Assembly: GCA_019117495.1 (NCBI GenBank)
Contig: DWZP01000027.1
Location: 14,676 to 78,675, forward strand
Length of the DNA stretch: 64,000 nt
From: Fusicatenibacter_A intestinipullorum
GTDB taxonomy: Bacteria; Bacillota; Negativicutes; Acidaminococcales; Acidaminococcaceae
Reading direction: 5' to 3'
Shown here one piece after another: positions 8,180-16,723 of this stretch (position 1 is its first letter; every line of letters starts with the position of its first letter). Position numbers and translations under genes: made by a program. Below the pieces are notes generated by a model that saw nothing but the letters and a program-made list of their open reading frames with translations, did not search any database and was not told the DNA's origin.

Positions 8180-8606
8180 GGGCTTCGGGCTGGCAGAGTT
8201 TTTGGCAGCGGCAGGGCTTATGACAATGGCTGCTGCTTTTTTGGTGCCCGCTTATGGCGGCGTGCAGAAGTATCTGCTGAAAATACAGGCAGAACGTGCC
8301 GCCCAATGCCTTGCCGGTGATATTGCAGCTTTGCAGCAGTATTCTTTTTACGATATGAGCGGTAAAAGCCGTTTGGAAATGGACGCGGATAAAGGCGGTT
8401 ACCGCATTTATTACGGCGGCAAGCTTTCCGTTTTAAGAAAGTTTGAAAATGGGTTATATTTTGAACAGCATTTTAACGCGCTGAAATTTTCCGGCGAAGG
8501 AGCGCCTTCGGCAGCCAATAACTATATTATTAAATGCCGTAAGGATAAAACCATCAGCAAATGGCTGCAGGTACAGCCTGTTACCGGAAGGGTTGTGTTT
8601 AAATGA
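8163..8606 (+). CDS. Minor pseudopilin (prepilin-type N-terminus)
   Basis: The N-terminus MTLKNKG followed by FGLAEFLAAAGLMTMAA is a prepilin peptidase site with glutamate at mature position 5 and a hydrophobic helix. The remaining 120 or so residues are a soluble domain I cannot assign; it resembles GspH/ComGD-type minor pilins in layout only. The GTG start lies inside the end of the preceding gene, so translation is probably coupled. The stop overlaps the next ATG. Confidence 0.78.
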   Translation: MTLKNKGFGLAEFLAAAGLMTMAAAFLVPAYGGVQKYLLKIQAERAAQCLAGDIAALQQYSFYDMSGKSRLEMDADKGGYRIYYGGKLSVLRKFENGLYFEQHFNALKFSGEGAPSAANNYIIKCRKDKTISKWLQVQPVTGRVVFK

Positions 8607-8908
8607 AGGGCAGCAAAGGCTATTTGCTGGCGGAAGTTTTAGTATGCCTGGCAGCTTCAGTAATCATCTGCGTAAGCGCGGTTGGCGCGTATACAAGCGG
8701 CATAAAGTTAATGGTGCAGCGCAACGCGGCGGCAGATGCGTTTAATGCGGCCGCTGGCGCTTATGACGAAACAGCTTTGCAGCAGTCAGGGCTTGCCGTT
8801 GAAAAAACTGAGTTTTACTGCCCCGGCCTTACAGGGCCGTTTTATTATGTAACGGTTAAAAACAGCAGCGGGAAAATACTGGCAAGCGTGGTAACCGGCG
8901 GTGAATAA
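8603..8908 (+). CDS. Minor pseudopilin, short
   Basis: A 101-residue protein with MKGSKG followed by YLLAEVLVCLAASVIICVSAVG, again a G-Y processing site with glutamate at mature position 5. The ATG overlaps the previous stop (ATGA). The soluble part is short and has no recognisable domain. By order it corresponds to a ComGE/GspI-like minor pilin. Confidence 0.76.
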   Translation: MKGSKGYLLAEVLVCLAASVIICVSAVGAYTSGIKLMVQRNAAADAFNAAAGAYDETALQQSGLAVEKTEFYCPGLTGPFYYVTVKNSSGKILASVVTGGE

Positions 8909-9383
8909 CAAAGGCTATTTACTTGCGGAAACCTGTGCGGCACTTGCCGCTGCCGGTATTTGCACCGTTATTTTTTATAACGGGCTTTCTGTCTTTGCTG
9001 CTTCGTGGCAAAATTTAAAAAGCGATTTGCTTTTATACTGGGCCGCACGTTACAGCCAGAGTTTTATTGAACACGAACTGCTTTTAAACAGCCGCAGGTT
9101 AAAAATAACAACGGGCAGCAATGATAAAATTGTTTGCACCGAAGTGTACGGCAACAGGCAGGTAACGTTTTACCGCAGCGGCGGCGCGCTGGCACGCGAA
9201 ATTAAATATAATTCCACGCGCGGCGTAAACCCGCTTTCGCTGGCGGAGGTTACTTTGCAGTCCATAAAAGCGGAGCAGCTTGCCGCAGATAAAATTAAGG
9301 TAACCTTGGAATTTAAAGATAATGCAAGCGGGCGCAGCAAAAAATTTACGGAAGTTTATGTTTTGGCAAATGGCAGTTTTTAA
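8901..9383 (+). CDS. Minor pseudopilin
   Basis: A 160-residue protein that starts at a GTG eight bases inside the previous gene. MNNKG is followed by YLLAETCAALAAAGICTVIF, the fourth consecutive prepilin-type N-terminus with glutamate at mature position 5. The soluble domain ends in a basic, beta-rich stretch. By order it is like ComGF or GspJ. The end overlaps the next gene. Confidence 0.76.
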   Translation: MNNKGYLLAETCAALAAAGICTVIFYNGLSVFAASWQNLKSDLLLYWAARYSQSFIEHELLLNSRRLKITTGSNDKIVCTEVYGNRQVTFYRSGGALAREIKYNSTRGVNPLSLAEVTLQSIKAEQLAADKIKVTLEFKDNASGRSKKFTEVYVLANGSF

Positions 9384-10299
9384 TAAAATTTTGAAGGATT
9401 GCCGCGGCAGCATAGGCACAGCAGTGCTGGCAGGTATTTTGTGTGCGGCGGTATGCCTGCATGCGGCGGCGTACTGGGTGCGCCAGGAAGCGGAAGAAAA
9501 CAGCAGGCGTATTTTGCGCCGCCAGCTGCAATTTGCGGTGCAGGCACTTGCAAAAGCCGGGTTTGAAAACGGCAGCCTGCCGGAAGGCAGAATTAATTTG
9601 CCGCCGCAAAAGCTGCATCCCGGCAATTACACGCTTAAAGCAGGAATATTTGAAGAAAACACTTCCGGCGGCATAAAAAAATACACCGTACAGGCAGAAG
9701 CAGGAAGCGAAACTTTTGCTTTGCAGCAGCTTCAAATAGCTTTGCATCAGCAAATTGTGGAACTCGGGAAACGTTATACGCTTGCCGCCGGGAAAAGTTT
9801 GCAGGGCGCGGAAAATTTGCCGGAAGGCATTGTTTATGAGGGTGAACTTGGTGAAATTTTACAAAGCCTTGATGTGAAGGATTTTGCCGCATTTAAGGAA
9901 ATGGATTTCCCTAGCAAAAGCACATTTGAAGAATATGGGCTTGGCGGCGCGCTGTATTATGATGACGGCAATTACAGCAAAAGCATTGCGTCAAGCTCCA
10001 AAAACATCAAAGGCGAAGGCGTGCTTGTTTCCAAAATGAGCATTTTTATTGCTGACGGTACTAAAATACCGGATTTTTGCGTTATTATCAGCGATGGGCA
10101 GATTGAAATAGGCAAAAATGCCGTGCTCGGCAAAGCGCTGCTGCTTTCAAAATACGATATTACTATTAAAAGCGGCGCTTCCGTAAACGGCATAGCTCTT
10201 TGCGACGGCAGGCTGCTTGTTGAAGATGGAGTAATGTTTATGCGTGATGAAAGCGTTTTGCAGCCTTTTGTAACAGCATACCGCTTAAAACAGCAATAA
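9370..10299 (+). CDS. PilX/GspK-like last protein of the pseudopilus operon
   Basis: About 309 residues: a short basic N-terminus, one membrane segment (GTAVLAGILCAAVCLHAAAYW), then a long exported domain. It lacks the glutamate-5 prepilin signature of the four preceding proteins, as GspK and some PilX-type tip proteins do. The last third has a repeating hydrophobic/glycine pattern (around IEIGKNAVLGKALLLSKYDI and IKSGASVNGIALCDGRLLV) like a small beta-helix. Start choice is uncertain: ATG at 9358 or 9370, both overlapping the upstream gene with weak ribosome sites. It closes the operon. Confidence 0.7.
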   Translation: MAVFNKILKDCRGSIGTAVLAGILCAAVCLHAAAYWVRQEAEENSRRILRRQLQFAVQALAKAGFENGSLPEGRINLPPQKLHPGNYTLKAGIFEENTSGGIKKYTVQAEAGSETFALQQLQIALHQQIVELGKRYTLAAGKSLQGAENLPEGIVYEGELGEILQSLDVKDFAAFKEMDFPSKSTFEEYGLGGALYYDDGNYSKSIASSSKNIKGEGVLVSKMSIFIADGTKIPDFCVIISDGQIEIGKNAVLGKALLLSKYDITIKSGASVNGIALCDGRLLVEDGVMFMRDESVLQPFVTAYRLKQQ

Positions 10300-10325
10300 A
10301 AAATCCGCACCCGGATGAGTGCGGA
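10297..10325 (-). terminator. Terminator for the metallophosphoesterase gene
   Basis: A 7-bp stem (TCCGCAC/GTGCGGA) is followed on the minus strand by a run of T residues. On the plus strand the T-run is poor, so it mainly serves the minus-strand gene ending at 10366. Confidence 0.7.
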
Positions 10326-10365
10326 ATAAGGTTTGAAATAAAATTTTATGGCGTAATGGCGGCTC

Positions 10366-11061
10366 TTACGGCAGTATAAGCTGCGGCATAAAGTTCTGTG
10401 TATCGCAGCTTACAAGCTTATAAGTTACGCCGCGGGTTTCGCCTTCAAAAATATTGCCTGCATTCTGACCGTGGATATGCCCGAAAACGCAGTGCTTAAC
10501 GCCGTATTTGGCAAAAAGTTCCGTAAATATGTTTTCTTCATCCGCTTTATACAGCGGCGGGTAATGCAGGGCGGCAACAAATTTGTTAAAGCCTGCGTTT
10601 TTGGCGGCGGCAAGCGAATTTTCCAGCCTTATGCCTTCGCGCAGGTAAATATGCCTGTCGTCATCCGTAAACGCTTCCGATGACGGCAGAATCCAGCCGC
10701 GCGAACCGCAGACAGCAACATCGCCGCAGGCAAAAAAGTTGTTCTGTAAAAACATAAATTTGCCTTCCGTGGCCTGCTGCATTTTTTTCAGCGAAGTCCA
10801 CCAGTAATCGTGGTTGCCGCGCAGAATGATTTTCTGCCCCGGCATGGCGGCAATGCGGTTTAAATCCTGCATGGCAGCCTCCAGCGACATGGCCCACGAG
10901 GTGTCGCCGCAGATAATTACGGTATCTGTTTCTGTAATTTTAGTCAGCCAGTTACGGCGTATTTTTTCAAAATGGTTTTCCCAGTTCGGGCTGAAAACCT
11001 CCATTGGTTTGGCAGGCGGTTCGCCCGATAAATGAAAGTCACCGATAGCAAAAAGGCTCAT
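10366..11061 (-). CDS. Calcineurin-like metallophosphoesterase
   Basis: A 231-residue two-metal phosphoesterase, probably cytosolic as no signal peptide is present. Metal ligands are in the expected order: D8 and H10 (GDFH), D53 (CGD), N83-H84 (RGNHD) and a late GHIHG. The substrate cannot be told; relatives act on phosphodiesters or phosphoproteins. The ATG follows AAGGAG at good spacing. It is a single gene, convergent with the pseudopilus operon and divergent from leuS. Confidence 0.88.
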   Translation of the reverse strand: MSLFAIGDFHLSGEPPAKPMEVFSPNWENHFEKIRRNWLTKITETDTVIICGDTSWAMSLEAAMQDLNRIAAMPGQKIILRGNHDYWWTSLKKMQQATEGKFMFLQNNFFACGDVAVCGSRGWILPSSEAFTDDDRHIYLREGIRLENSLAAAKNAGFNKFVAALHYPPLYKADEENIFTELFAKYGVKHCVFGHIHGQNAGNIFEGETRGVTYKLVSCDTQNFMPQLILP

Positions 11062-11149
11062 GCTGTCTCCTTCTTATGTAAAATCTTCTTTGATTGTATC
11101 ATATTTTTTACACTTTGGCGATATTAATGCAGGTGCAGGGTATTTATAA

Positions 11150-11178
11150 TTGACTTTAAATCCTGTAAGCTATATAAT
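11150..11178 (+). promoter_or_regulatory. Promoter for leuS
   Basis: TTGACT (11150-11155), a 17-base spacer and TATAAT (11173-11178) form a near-consensus promoter. The leader of about 40 bases is too short for a T-box. Confidence 0.8.
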
Positions 11179-11225
11179 TTTAAGGGTATTATCTATAAAT
11201 AGCTTTATTTGCGAGGTTGAAAAAT

Positions 11226-13718
11226 ATGATTCAGGAAAAGTATAATCCCCATGAGATTGAAGCCAAATGGCAAGCTTATTGGGAAGAACACAAAACTTTT
11301 AAAACAGAGATGGACAGCAGCCGCCCGAAATCTTATGTGCTGGAAATGTTCCCGTATCCTTCCGGCAATCTGCACATGGGCCATGTCCGCAACTATTCCA
11401 TTGGCGACGTTGTAGCCCGTTTCCGTACCATGAACGGTTTTAACGTGCTGCACCCCATGGGCTGGGATTCCTTCGGCATGCCGGCGGAAAACGCAGCTAT
11501 TAAACACGGCATTCCGCCGAAAAAATGGACGATGGAAAACATTGCCAATATGACGCGCCAGCAGAAACGCCTCGGCCTTTCTTACGACTGGGACCGCGAA
11601 GTAACTACCTGCAAACCCGATTATTATAAATGGACCCAGTGGTTCTTTGAACTGTTCTACAAACGCGGCCTGGCTGTTAAAAAGAAATCGGCCGTTAACT
11701 GGTGCAACACCTGCAACACCGTACTTGCCAACGAACAGGTTATTGACGGTAAATGCTGGCGCTGCGACCACGAAGTAGTAAAAAAAGACCTGGAACAGTG
11801 GTTCTTTAAAATTACCGATTACGCAGACGAACTTTTAAAAGACCTTGACCTTCTTGAAGGCTGGCCGGAACGCGTTAAAACCATGCAGCGCAACTGGATT
11901 GGCCGCAGCGAAGGTTTGGAATTCAGCTTCGATTTCCCGGAAATCGGCGAACGCATTCCTGTTTACACCACCCGCCCGGATACGATTTACGGCGTTACCT
12001 ATGTTGTACTTGCCGCAGAGCATCCGCTGGTTGAAAAGCTGTGCGTAAACAACCCGAAAGCCGAAGAAATTAAAGCTTTCTGCGACCGTGTAAGAAACCA
12101 GTCCGATATTGAACGTACTTCCAGCGAATCTGAAAAAGAGGGTCTGTTTACCGGCTGCTACTGCATCCACCCGCTTACCGGCAAAAAAGTGCAGGTTTGG
12201 ATTACCAACTATGTACTTTATGATTACGGTACCGGCGCGGTTATGGGCGTACCTACCCATGATGCCCGCGACTGGATGTTTGCTGATAAATACGGCCTTG
12301 AGAAAATTGTTGTAATTAACCCCAAGGATAAAGAGCTTAAATTAGAAGATATGACCGACGCCTATGAAGAAAAGGATGGCGTGCTTGTTAATTCCGGCGA
12401 GTTCAGCGGTATGGAGCTGCATGCCGGTATGGAAGCAATTAAAGACAAGATTGAAGCAATGGGCATCGGCAAACGCCGTGTAAATTACCGCCTGCGCGAC
12501 TGGTTAATCAGCCGCCAGCGTTACTGGGGCGCACCGATTCCGGTTATTTACTGCCCGGACTGCGGCGAAGTGCTTGTGCCGGAAGACCAGCTGCCGGTTA
12601 TGCTGCCGGAGGATGTTAAGTTTGACGCCGGCGCCGTATCCCCGCTGGCAACTTCCGAAAGCTTCGTAAACTGCACCTGCCCGAAATGCGGCAAGCCTGC
12701 AAGACGCGAAACCGATACCATGGACACTTTCCTGTGCTCCTCCTGGTATTACCTGCGCTATACCGACCCGAAAAACGATAAAGCACCGTTTGCAAAAGAC
12801 AAAGTAAATTACTGGTCTCCTGTTGACCAGTATATCGGCGGTATTGAGCATGCAATTCTGCATCTCTTGTATTCCCGCTTCTTTATGAAAGTTCTGCACG
12901 ACGCAGGCCTTGTAGATTATAAAGAACCGTTTACCAACCTTTTGACTCAGGGCATGGTTATTAAAGACGGCGCCAAAATGAGTAAATCTCTCGGCAATGT
13001 TGTTTCGCCGGAAGAAATTATCGGCAAATACGGCGCAGATACGGCAAGGCTGTTTATTATGTTTGCCGCACCGCCCGAAAGAGAACTGGAATGGAGCGAC
13101 CAGGGCGTTGAAGGATCCTTCCGCTTCCTGGGCAGGGTATGGCGTATAGTTTACCATTACCAGGATGTGCTGGCAGAAAAAGTTACGCAGTATAACCCGG
13201 CAGAACTGAGCGAAGCAGGCAAAGAACTGCGCCGCGTGCTGCATACCAGCATTAAAAAGGTAACGGATGACATTGAGCAGCGCTTTAACTTTAACACTGC
13301 CATCAGTGCCATGATGGAACTGGTTAATGCCTTGTATGCTTATAAAGAAGCAGAGAAAACTCCGCATGCCGGCCTTATTTACGAAGTTGTTTCCAACCTG
13401 CTAAAATTGCTTTCTCCGTTCGTTCCGCATATTACGGAAGAACTGTGGCACGGCGTAATTTCCGAAGAAGGCAGCATCCACGAAGAAAAATGGCCTAAAT
13501 ATGATGAAGCAGCCATGAAAGTGGATAATATTGAAATTGCTTTGCAGGTTAACGGCAAACTTAAAGGACGCCTCGTTGTTCCTGCCGCTGCCACCAAAGA
13601 CGAGCTGGAAAAACTTGCCCTTGCCGAACCGCATATTGCAGAAACTGTTGACACCTCCAAAATTGTTAAAGTTGTCTGCGTACCGGGCCGTTTGGTTAAT
13701 ATCGTTGTAAAACCGTAA
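11226..13718 (+). CDS. leuS: Leucyl-tRNA synthetase
   Basis: Class I synthetase that charges tRNA-Leu, with an editing domain that clears mischarged residues. The HIGH motif appears as HMGH (50-53) after FPYPSGNL. Two CxxC pairs follow (CNTCNT and CWRC), the CP1 editing domain lies near residues 220-430, and KMSKS is at about 584-588 (KMSKSLGN). The length of 830 residues is normal for bacterial LeuRS. I chose the ATG at 11226 because GCGAGG ends nine bases before it; a TTG at 11217 directly abuts that site. It is a single gene with its own terminator. Confidence 0.97.
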   Translation: MIQEKYNPHEIEAKWQAYWEEHKTFKTEMDSSRPKSYVLEMFPYPSGNLHMGHVRNYSIGDVVARFRTMNGFNVLHPMGWDSFGMPAENAAIKHGIPPKKWTMENIANMTRQQKRLGLSYDWDREVTTCKPDYYKWTQWFFELFYKRGLAVKKKSAVNWCNTCNTVLANEQVIDGKCWRCDHEVVKKDLEQWFFKITDYADELLKDLDLLEGWPERVKTMQRNWIGRSEGLEFSFDFPEIGERIPVYTTRPDTIYGVTYVVLAAEHPLVEKLCVNNPKAEEIKAFCDRVRNQSDIERTSSESEKEGLFTGCYCIHPLTGKKVQVWITNYVLYDYGTGAVMGVPTHDARDWMFADKYGLEKIVVINPKDKELKLEDMTDAYEEKDGVLVNSGEFSGMELHAGMEAIKDKIEAMGIGKRRVNYRLRDWLISRQRYWGAPIPVIYCPDCGEVLVPEDQLPVMLPEDVKFDAGAVSPLATSESFVNCTCPKCGKPARRETDTMDTFLCSSWYYLRYTDPKNDKAPFAKDKVNYWSPVDQYIGGIEHAILHLLYSRFFMKVLHDAGLVDYKEPFTNLLTQGMVIKDGAKMSKSLGNVVSPEEIIGKYGADTARLFIMFAAPPERELEWSDQGVEGSFRFLGRVWRIVYHYQDVLAEKVTQYNPAELSEAGKELRRVLHTSIKKVTDDIEQRFNFNTAISAMMELVNALYAYKEAEKTPHAGLIYEVVSNLLKLLSPFVPHITEELWHGVISEEGSIHEEKWPKYDEAAMKVDNIEIALQVNGKLKGRLVVPAAATKDELEKLALAEPHIAETVDTSKIVKVVCVPGRLVNIVVKP

Positions 13719-13734
13719 CAGGTTAAATTTATAA

Positions 13735-13767
13735 AAACTCCTTGGATTTAATCCGGGGAGTTTTTTA
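13735..13767 (+). terminator. Terminator after leuS
   Basis: An inverted repeat (AAACTCC ... GGAGTTT) with further inner pairing ends in a T-run, 16 bases after the leuS stop. The ribosome site of comEA follows shortly after. Confidence 0.8.
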
Positions 13768-13787
13768 TTTTGTCAGGAGTTGAACAG

Positions 13788-14417
13788 ATGGTACAACTGA
13801 ATAAAAAAATAATGGCCGTTGCCGTAGCAGTAGTTTTTTGTTTGCTGGCCGCTTTTTGGCCGCATGAGCGTGAAACTGATGTTTTAAAAATTGAACAGCA
13901 GGCCATAACGGCAAGCGAAAAAGAAGAAGCGAAAATAACGGTTTATGTAAGCGGCGCTGTGGCAAACCCGGGACTGCATGAAATTGCGCCCGGAAGCAGA
14001 GCCGTGGAGGCTATTGCCGCCGCAGGCGGAATGACGGAAGAAGCCAATAAGGACAAAGTAAACCTTGCAAAAATATGTAAGGACGGCATGCAGGTTAATG
14101 TTCCGCGCCTGAGCGCAAAAGAACGGCGCAGGCTTGCCGCTGTAAATACCACTGCAAGCAGTGCGGAAGCGGCAGCGCAGGGCAGCGCTTCTTACAATGC
14201 TGCGAAGGAAAGCGAAACAGATTTAACGGGCAAGGTACATTTAAACACTGCCACGGTGGAAGAACTGGAAACACTTCCGGGCGTTGGCGCGGTAACGGCG
14301 CAGCGCATTGTGGAATACCGCTCTGCCCACGGCTTTGCCAGAATTGAGGACCTTATGAACGTAAAGGGCATAGGGCAGGCAAAGTTTAAGAAAATGCAGC
14401 CCTGGCTTGATTTATGA
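13788..14417 (+). CDS. comEA: Competence protein ComEA (DNA receptor)
   Basis: A membrane-anchored DNA-binding protein that receives double-stranded DNA during transformation. The order is a basic N-terminus and one transmembrane helix (IMAVAVAVVFCLLAAF), an SLBB domain from about residue 45 (TVYVSGAVANPGLHE) to 105, a low-complexity linker rich in A/S/E, then two helix-hairpin-helix units (LNTATVEELETLPGVGAVTA and MNVKGIGQAKFKKM). The ATG at 13788 follows AGGAG. It overlaps comEC by four bases, so the two are coupled. Confidence 0.93.
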   Translation: MVQLNKKIMAVAVAVVFCLLAAFWPHERETDVLKIEQQAITASEKEEAKITVYVSGAVANPGLHEIAPGSRAVEAIAAAGGMTEEANKDKVNLAKICKDGMQVNVPRLSAKERRRLAAVNTTASSAEAAAQGSASYNAAKESETDLTGKVHLNTATVEELETLPGVGAVTAQRIVEYRSAHGFARIEDLMNVKGIGQAKFKKMQPWLDL

Positions 14418-16714
14418 AAACATGGTTTGCGGCGGCGGCCGCGCTTTTTGCAGCCGGTGATTACGCCGGTATTTTAATGCCGCAGTATTTTAGCGTTTAT
14501 GCCGCGCTGGCAGTAGTTTTTGCCGTGCTTATGTCAGCGGCGGCAAAATTTAAGCCGCAAACTTACGGCGCGGCCATATTAGCCCTTATATTTTTTACCT
14601 TGTGCGGCATGGCGGCAGGCAGTAAAGCCATGCAGCCGCATGTTGCGGATATTAAAAATTATATCGGGCAAAAGGTAACGGTGTACGGCAATGTTGATTT
14701 GCTGACGCTGAAAAAACAGGAAAAAGGCACCGGGTTTATACTTGAGTGTACTGCGCTGCAGTCAGGCAGCGGTAAATTACGTGAAGCACGCGGCAATATA
14801 CGCGTGTTTGTGCAGAATGCCAAAGTTAAAGATTTTACGGCTGGCAGCATTGCCGTTACCGGCACATTAAAAAGCCTCAATAGTTTTGCCAATCCCGGCA
14901 GCTTTAACAGCGAAAATTGGAATTTACAGCAGGGCTTACAGGGCAGAATGTCTGTAAAACAGGCGGCTTTGCGGGTTATGGGCGAAGCTGATATCAGCGA
15001 TAAATTCTTTTTATTTGCACTGGGGCTGCGGCAGAAAATAACGGATACGGTTGACGGCGAAGCCGGGGCAGTGCTGTGCGGAATGGCGCTCGGCGGTTAT
15101 GACGGCTTAAGCGAAGCAACGCGTGAAGCGTTTTCTGTAACCGGTCTTGCCCATATATTATCGGTATCGGGCACGCATATGGCGCTGGTGGCAGGCTTTT
15201 TAATTTTAATTATCGGCAGGCGCGGCAAAGCGCAGATAATAACGGTGCTGCTTTTGTTATTTTTGTATGCGCTGTTATGCGGCGGCAGCGCACCGGTGTG
15301 GCGGTCGTTCATTATGAGTGCGGTTGTACTTGCCGGTGCCGGTACTTACAAAAAAGCGCAAAGCGGCAATATTTTTTGTGCGGCGGCAGTGCTGCTTTTA
15401 ATATATAACCCTTTGTGGCTGCTGGACGTTGGTTTTCAGCTTTCGTTTGCGGCAACCGGCGGGCTGATATTTATTTACCCGCAGCTTAAAGAGCGGCTGC
15501 AATTTTTAAAACCTTTGCTTGTACGCGAAGGGTTTGCCATTACGCTTGCGGCGCAGCTTGCCTCTCTGCAGCTTTTATTATGGCATTTTAACCAGCTTTC
15601 GCTTGTAACCTTTGCCGCTAATATTCTGCTTGTGCCTGCTATGGAAATTTTGGTAATAGCCGCGCTTGCCGGGCTGTGCCTGCCTTTTGCCGGTACGTAT
15701 TTAATTTACGCTGCCGGAATTTTTATGCAGCCTCTGCTTAACGCCGTCAGTTTCCTCGCGGCGCTGCCTGCGGCGGCAGTTAATGTTCCGCATCTGCCTG
15801 CGGCGTGCTTTGTGCTGTATTACATAATTCTTGCCGCGCTGTTTAATAATAACTGGTTCAGCAAAACAGAGCGCAGGTATACGGTTATAATTTGCACGGC
15901 GGCAATAATTATTTTGGCGGCATATAAAATTTTTACACCGCAGCCGTTTACCGTGCATTTTATGGATGTGGGGCAGGGCGATGCCGCATTGGTGCAGACA
16001 ACGGACGGGCATAATATTATTGTGGACTGCGGTGGTTTGCAGGGAAACTTCGATACCGGCGGCCGCATTATTGTGCCGTATCTGCGGTATCTTGGCGTGG
16101 AACAGATAGACCTTTTGGCGCTGAGCCACGGGCATCATGACCACGCCGGGGGTGCGGCAGGGATTGCGCGCCTTGTAAAAGTTGACAAGCTGCTGCTGCC
16201 GCAGGAAAAACCTTCGGAAGATGTACAAAAACTGCTGCACTATATTAAGCCGCAAAATATTTTAGAAGCGGCGGAGGGCAGTGTATATACGCTTGGCAAG
16301 TGCTGCATTGAAGTTCTGGCGTCAGGAAAATCCGAAGGCGGAGGCAACGAAAGCAGCGTAATTATGCGCATAGCCGAACCCTCAGGCAGCATTTTGTTTA
16401 CCGGCGATGCCGATGAAAACATAGAACTTGCGGCAGCTGTCAAAATAAAACCGGCCGATGTTTTAAAAGTTGCCCATCACGGCAGTAATTTTTCTTCGTC
16501 GCCGCTGTTTTTAAAACAGGCCAAGCCGCGGCTTGCGGTAATTTCCGTTGGTGCGGATAACCGTTACGGGCACCCGGGGCGTGATGCCGTGCAGCGTTTG
16601 CAGGCCGCCGGGGCCAAAGTGCTGCGCACCGATAAAATGGGCGCGGTAAAAGTATGTTTTGACGAAGGCCGCCTGCAATGGTATAGTTATAGGTACGACA
16701 AAGAATTTTTTTAA
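14414..16714 (+). CDS. comEC: Competence protein ComEC/Rec2 (DNA uptake channel)
   Basis: A polytopic membrane protein of 766 residues that forms the channel for single-stranded DNA entry. An N-terminal soluble OB-like domain follows the first helices. The Competence domain spans roughly 210-480 and includes ILSVSGTHMALVAGFLI. The C-terminal metallo-beta-lactamase-like domain has MDVGQGDAALVQ, LSHGHHDHAGG, FTGDAD and VAHHGSN, so metal-binding residues for the predicted nuclease are intact. ATG overlaps the comEA stop (ATGA). holA follows after nine bases, as in many Firmicutes. Confidence 0.95.
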   Translation: MKTWFAAAAALFAAGDYAGILMPQYFSVYAALAVVFAVLMSAAAKFKPQTYGAAILALIFFTLCGMAAGSKAMQPHVADIKNYIGQKVTVYGNVDLLTLKKQEKGTGFILECTALQSGSGKLREARGNIRVFVQNAKVKDFTAGSIAVTGTLKSLNSFANPGSFNSENWNLQQGLQGRMSVKQAALRVMGEADISDKFFLFALGLRQKITDTVDGEAGAVLCGMALGGYDGLSEATREAFSVTGLAHILSVSGTHMALVAGFLILIIGRRGKAQIITVLLLLFLYALLCGGSAPVWRSFIMSAVVLAGAGTYKKAQSGNIFCAAAVLLLIYNPLWLLDVGFQLSFAATGGLIFIYPQLKERLQFLKPLLVREGFAITLAAQLASLQLLLWHFNQLSLVTFAANILLVPAMEILVIAALAGLCLPFAGTYLIYAAGIFMQPLLNAVSFLAALPAAAVNVPHLPAACFVLYYIILAALFNNNWFSKTERRYTVIICTAAIIILAAYKIFTPQPFTVHFMDVGQGDAALVQTTDGHNIIVDCGGLQGNFDTGGRIIVPYLRYLGVEQIDLLALSHGHHDHAGGAAGIARLVKVDKLLLPQEKPSEDVQKLLHYIKPQNILEAAEGSVYTLGKCCIEVLASGKSEGGGNESSVIMRIAEPSGSILFTGDADENIELAAAVKIKPADVLKVAHHGSNFSSSPLFLKQAKPRLAVISVGADNRYGHPGRDAVQRLQAAGAKVLRTDKMGAVKVCFDEGRLQWYSYRYDKEFF

Positions 16715-16723
16715 GGTGATTTT

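Noticed and set aside
11179..11225. T-box leader for leuS
   Set aside because: The leader is only about 40 bases from the predicted start, with no specifier stem, T-box sequence or terminator.
12504..13367. A 287-codon open frame antisense to leuS
   Set aside because: Shadow of leuS codon bias, with no start context and no family resemblance.
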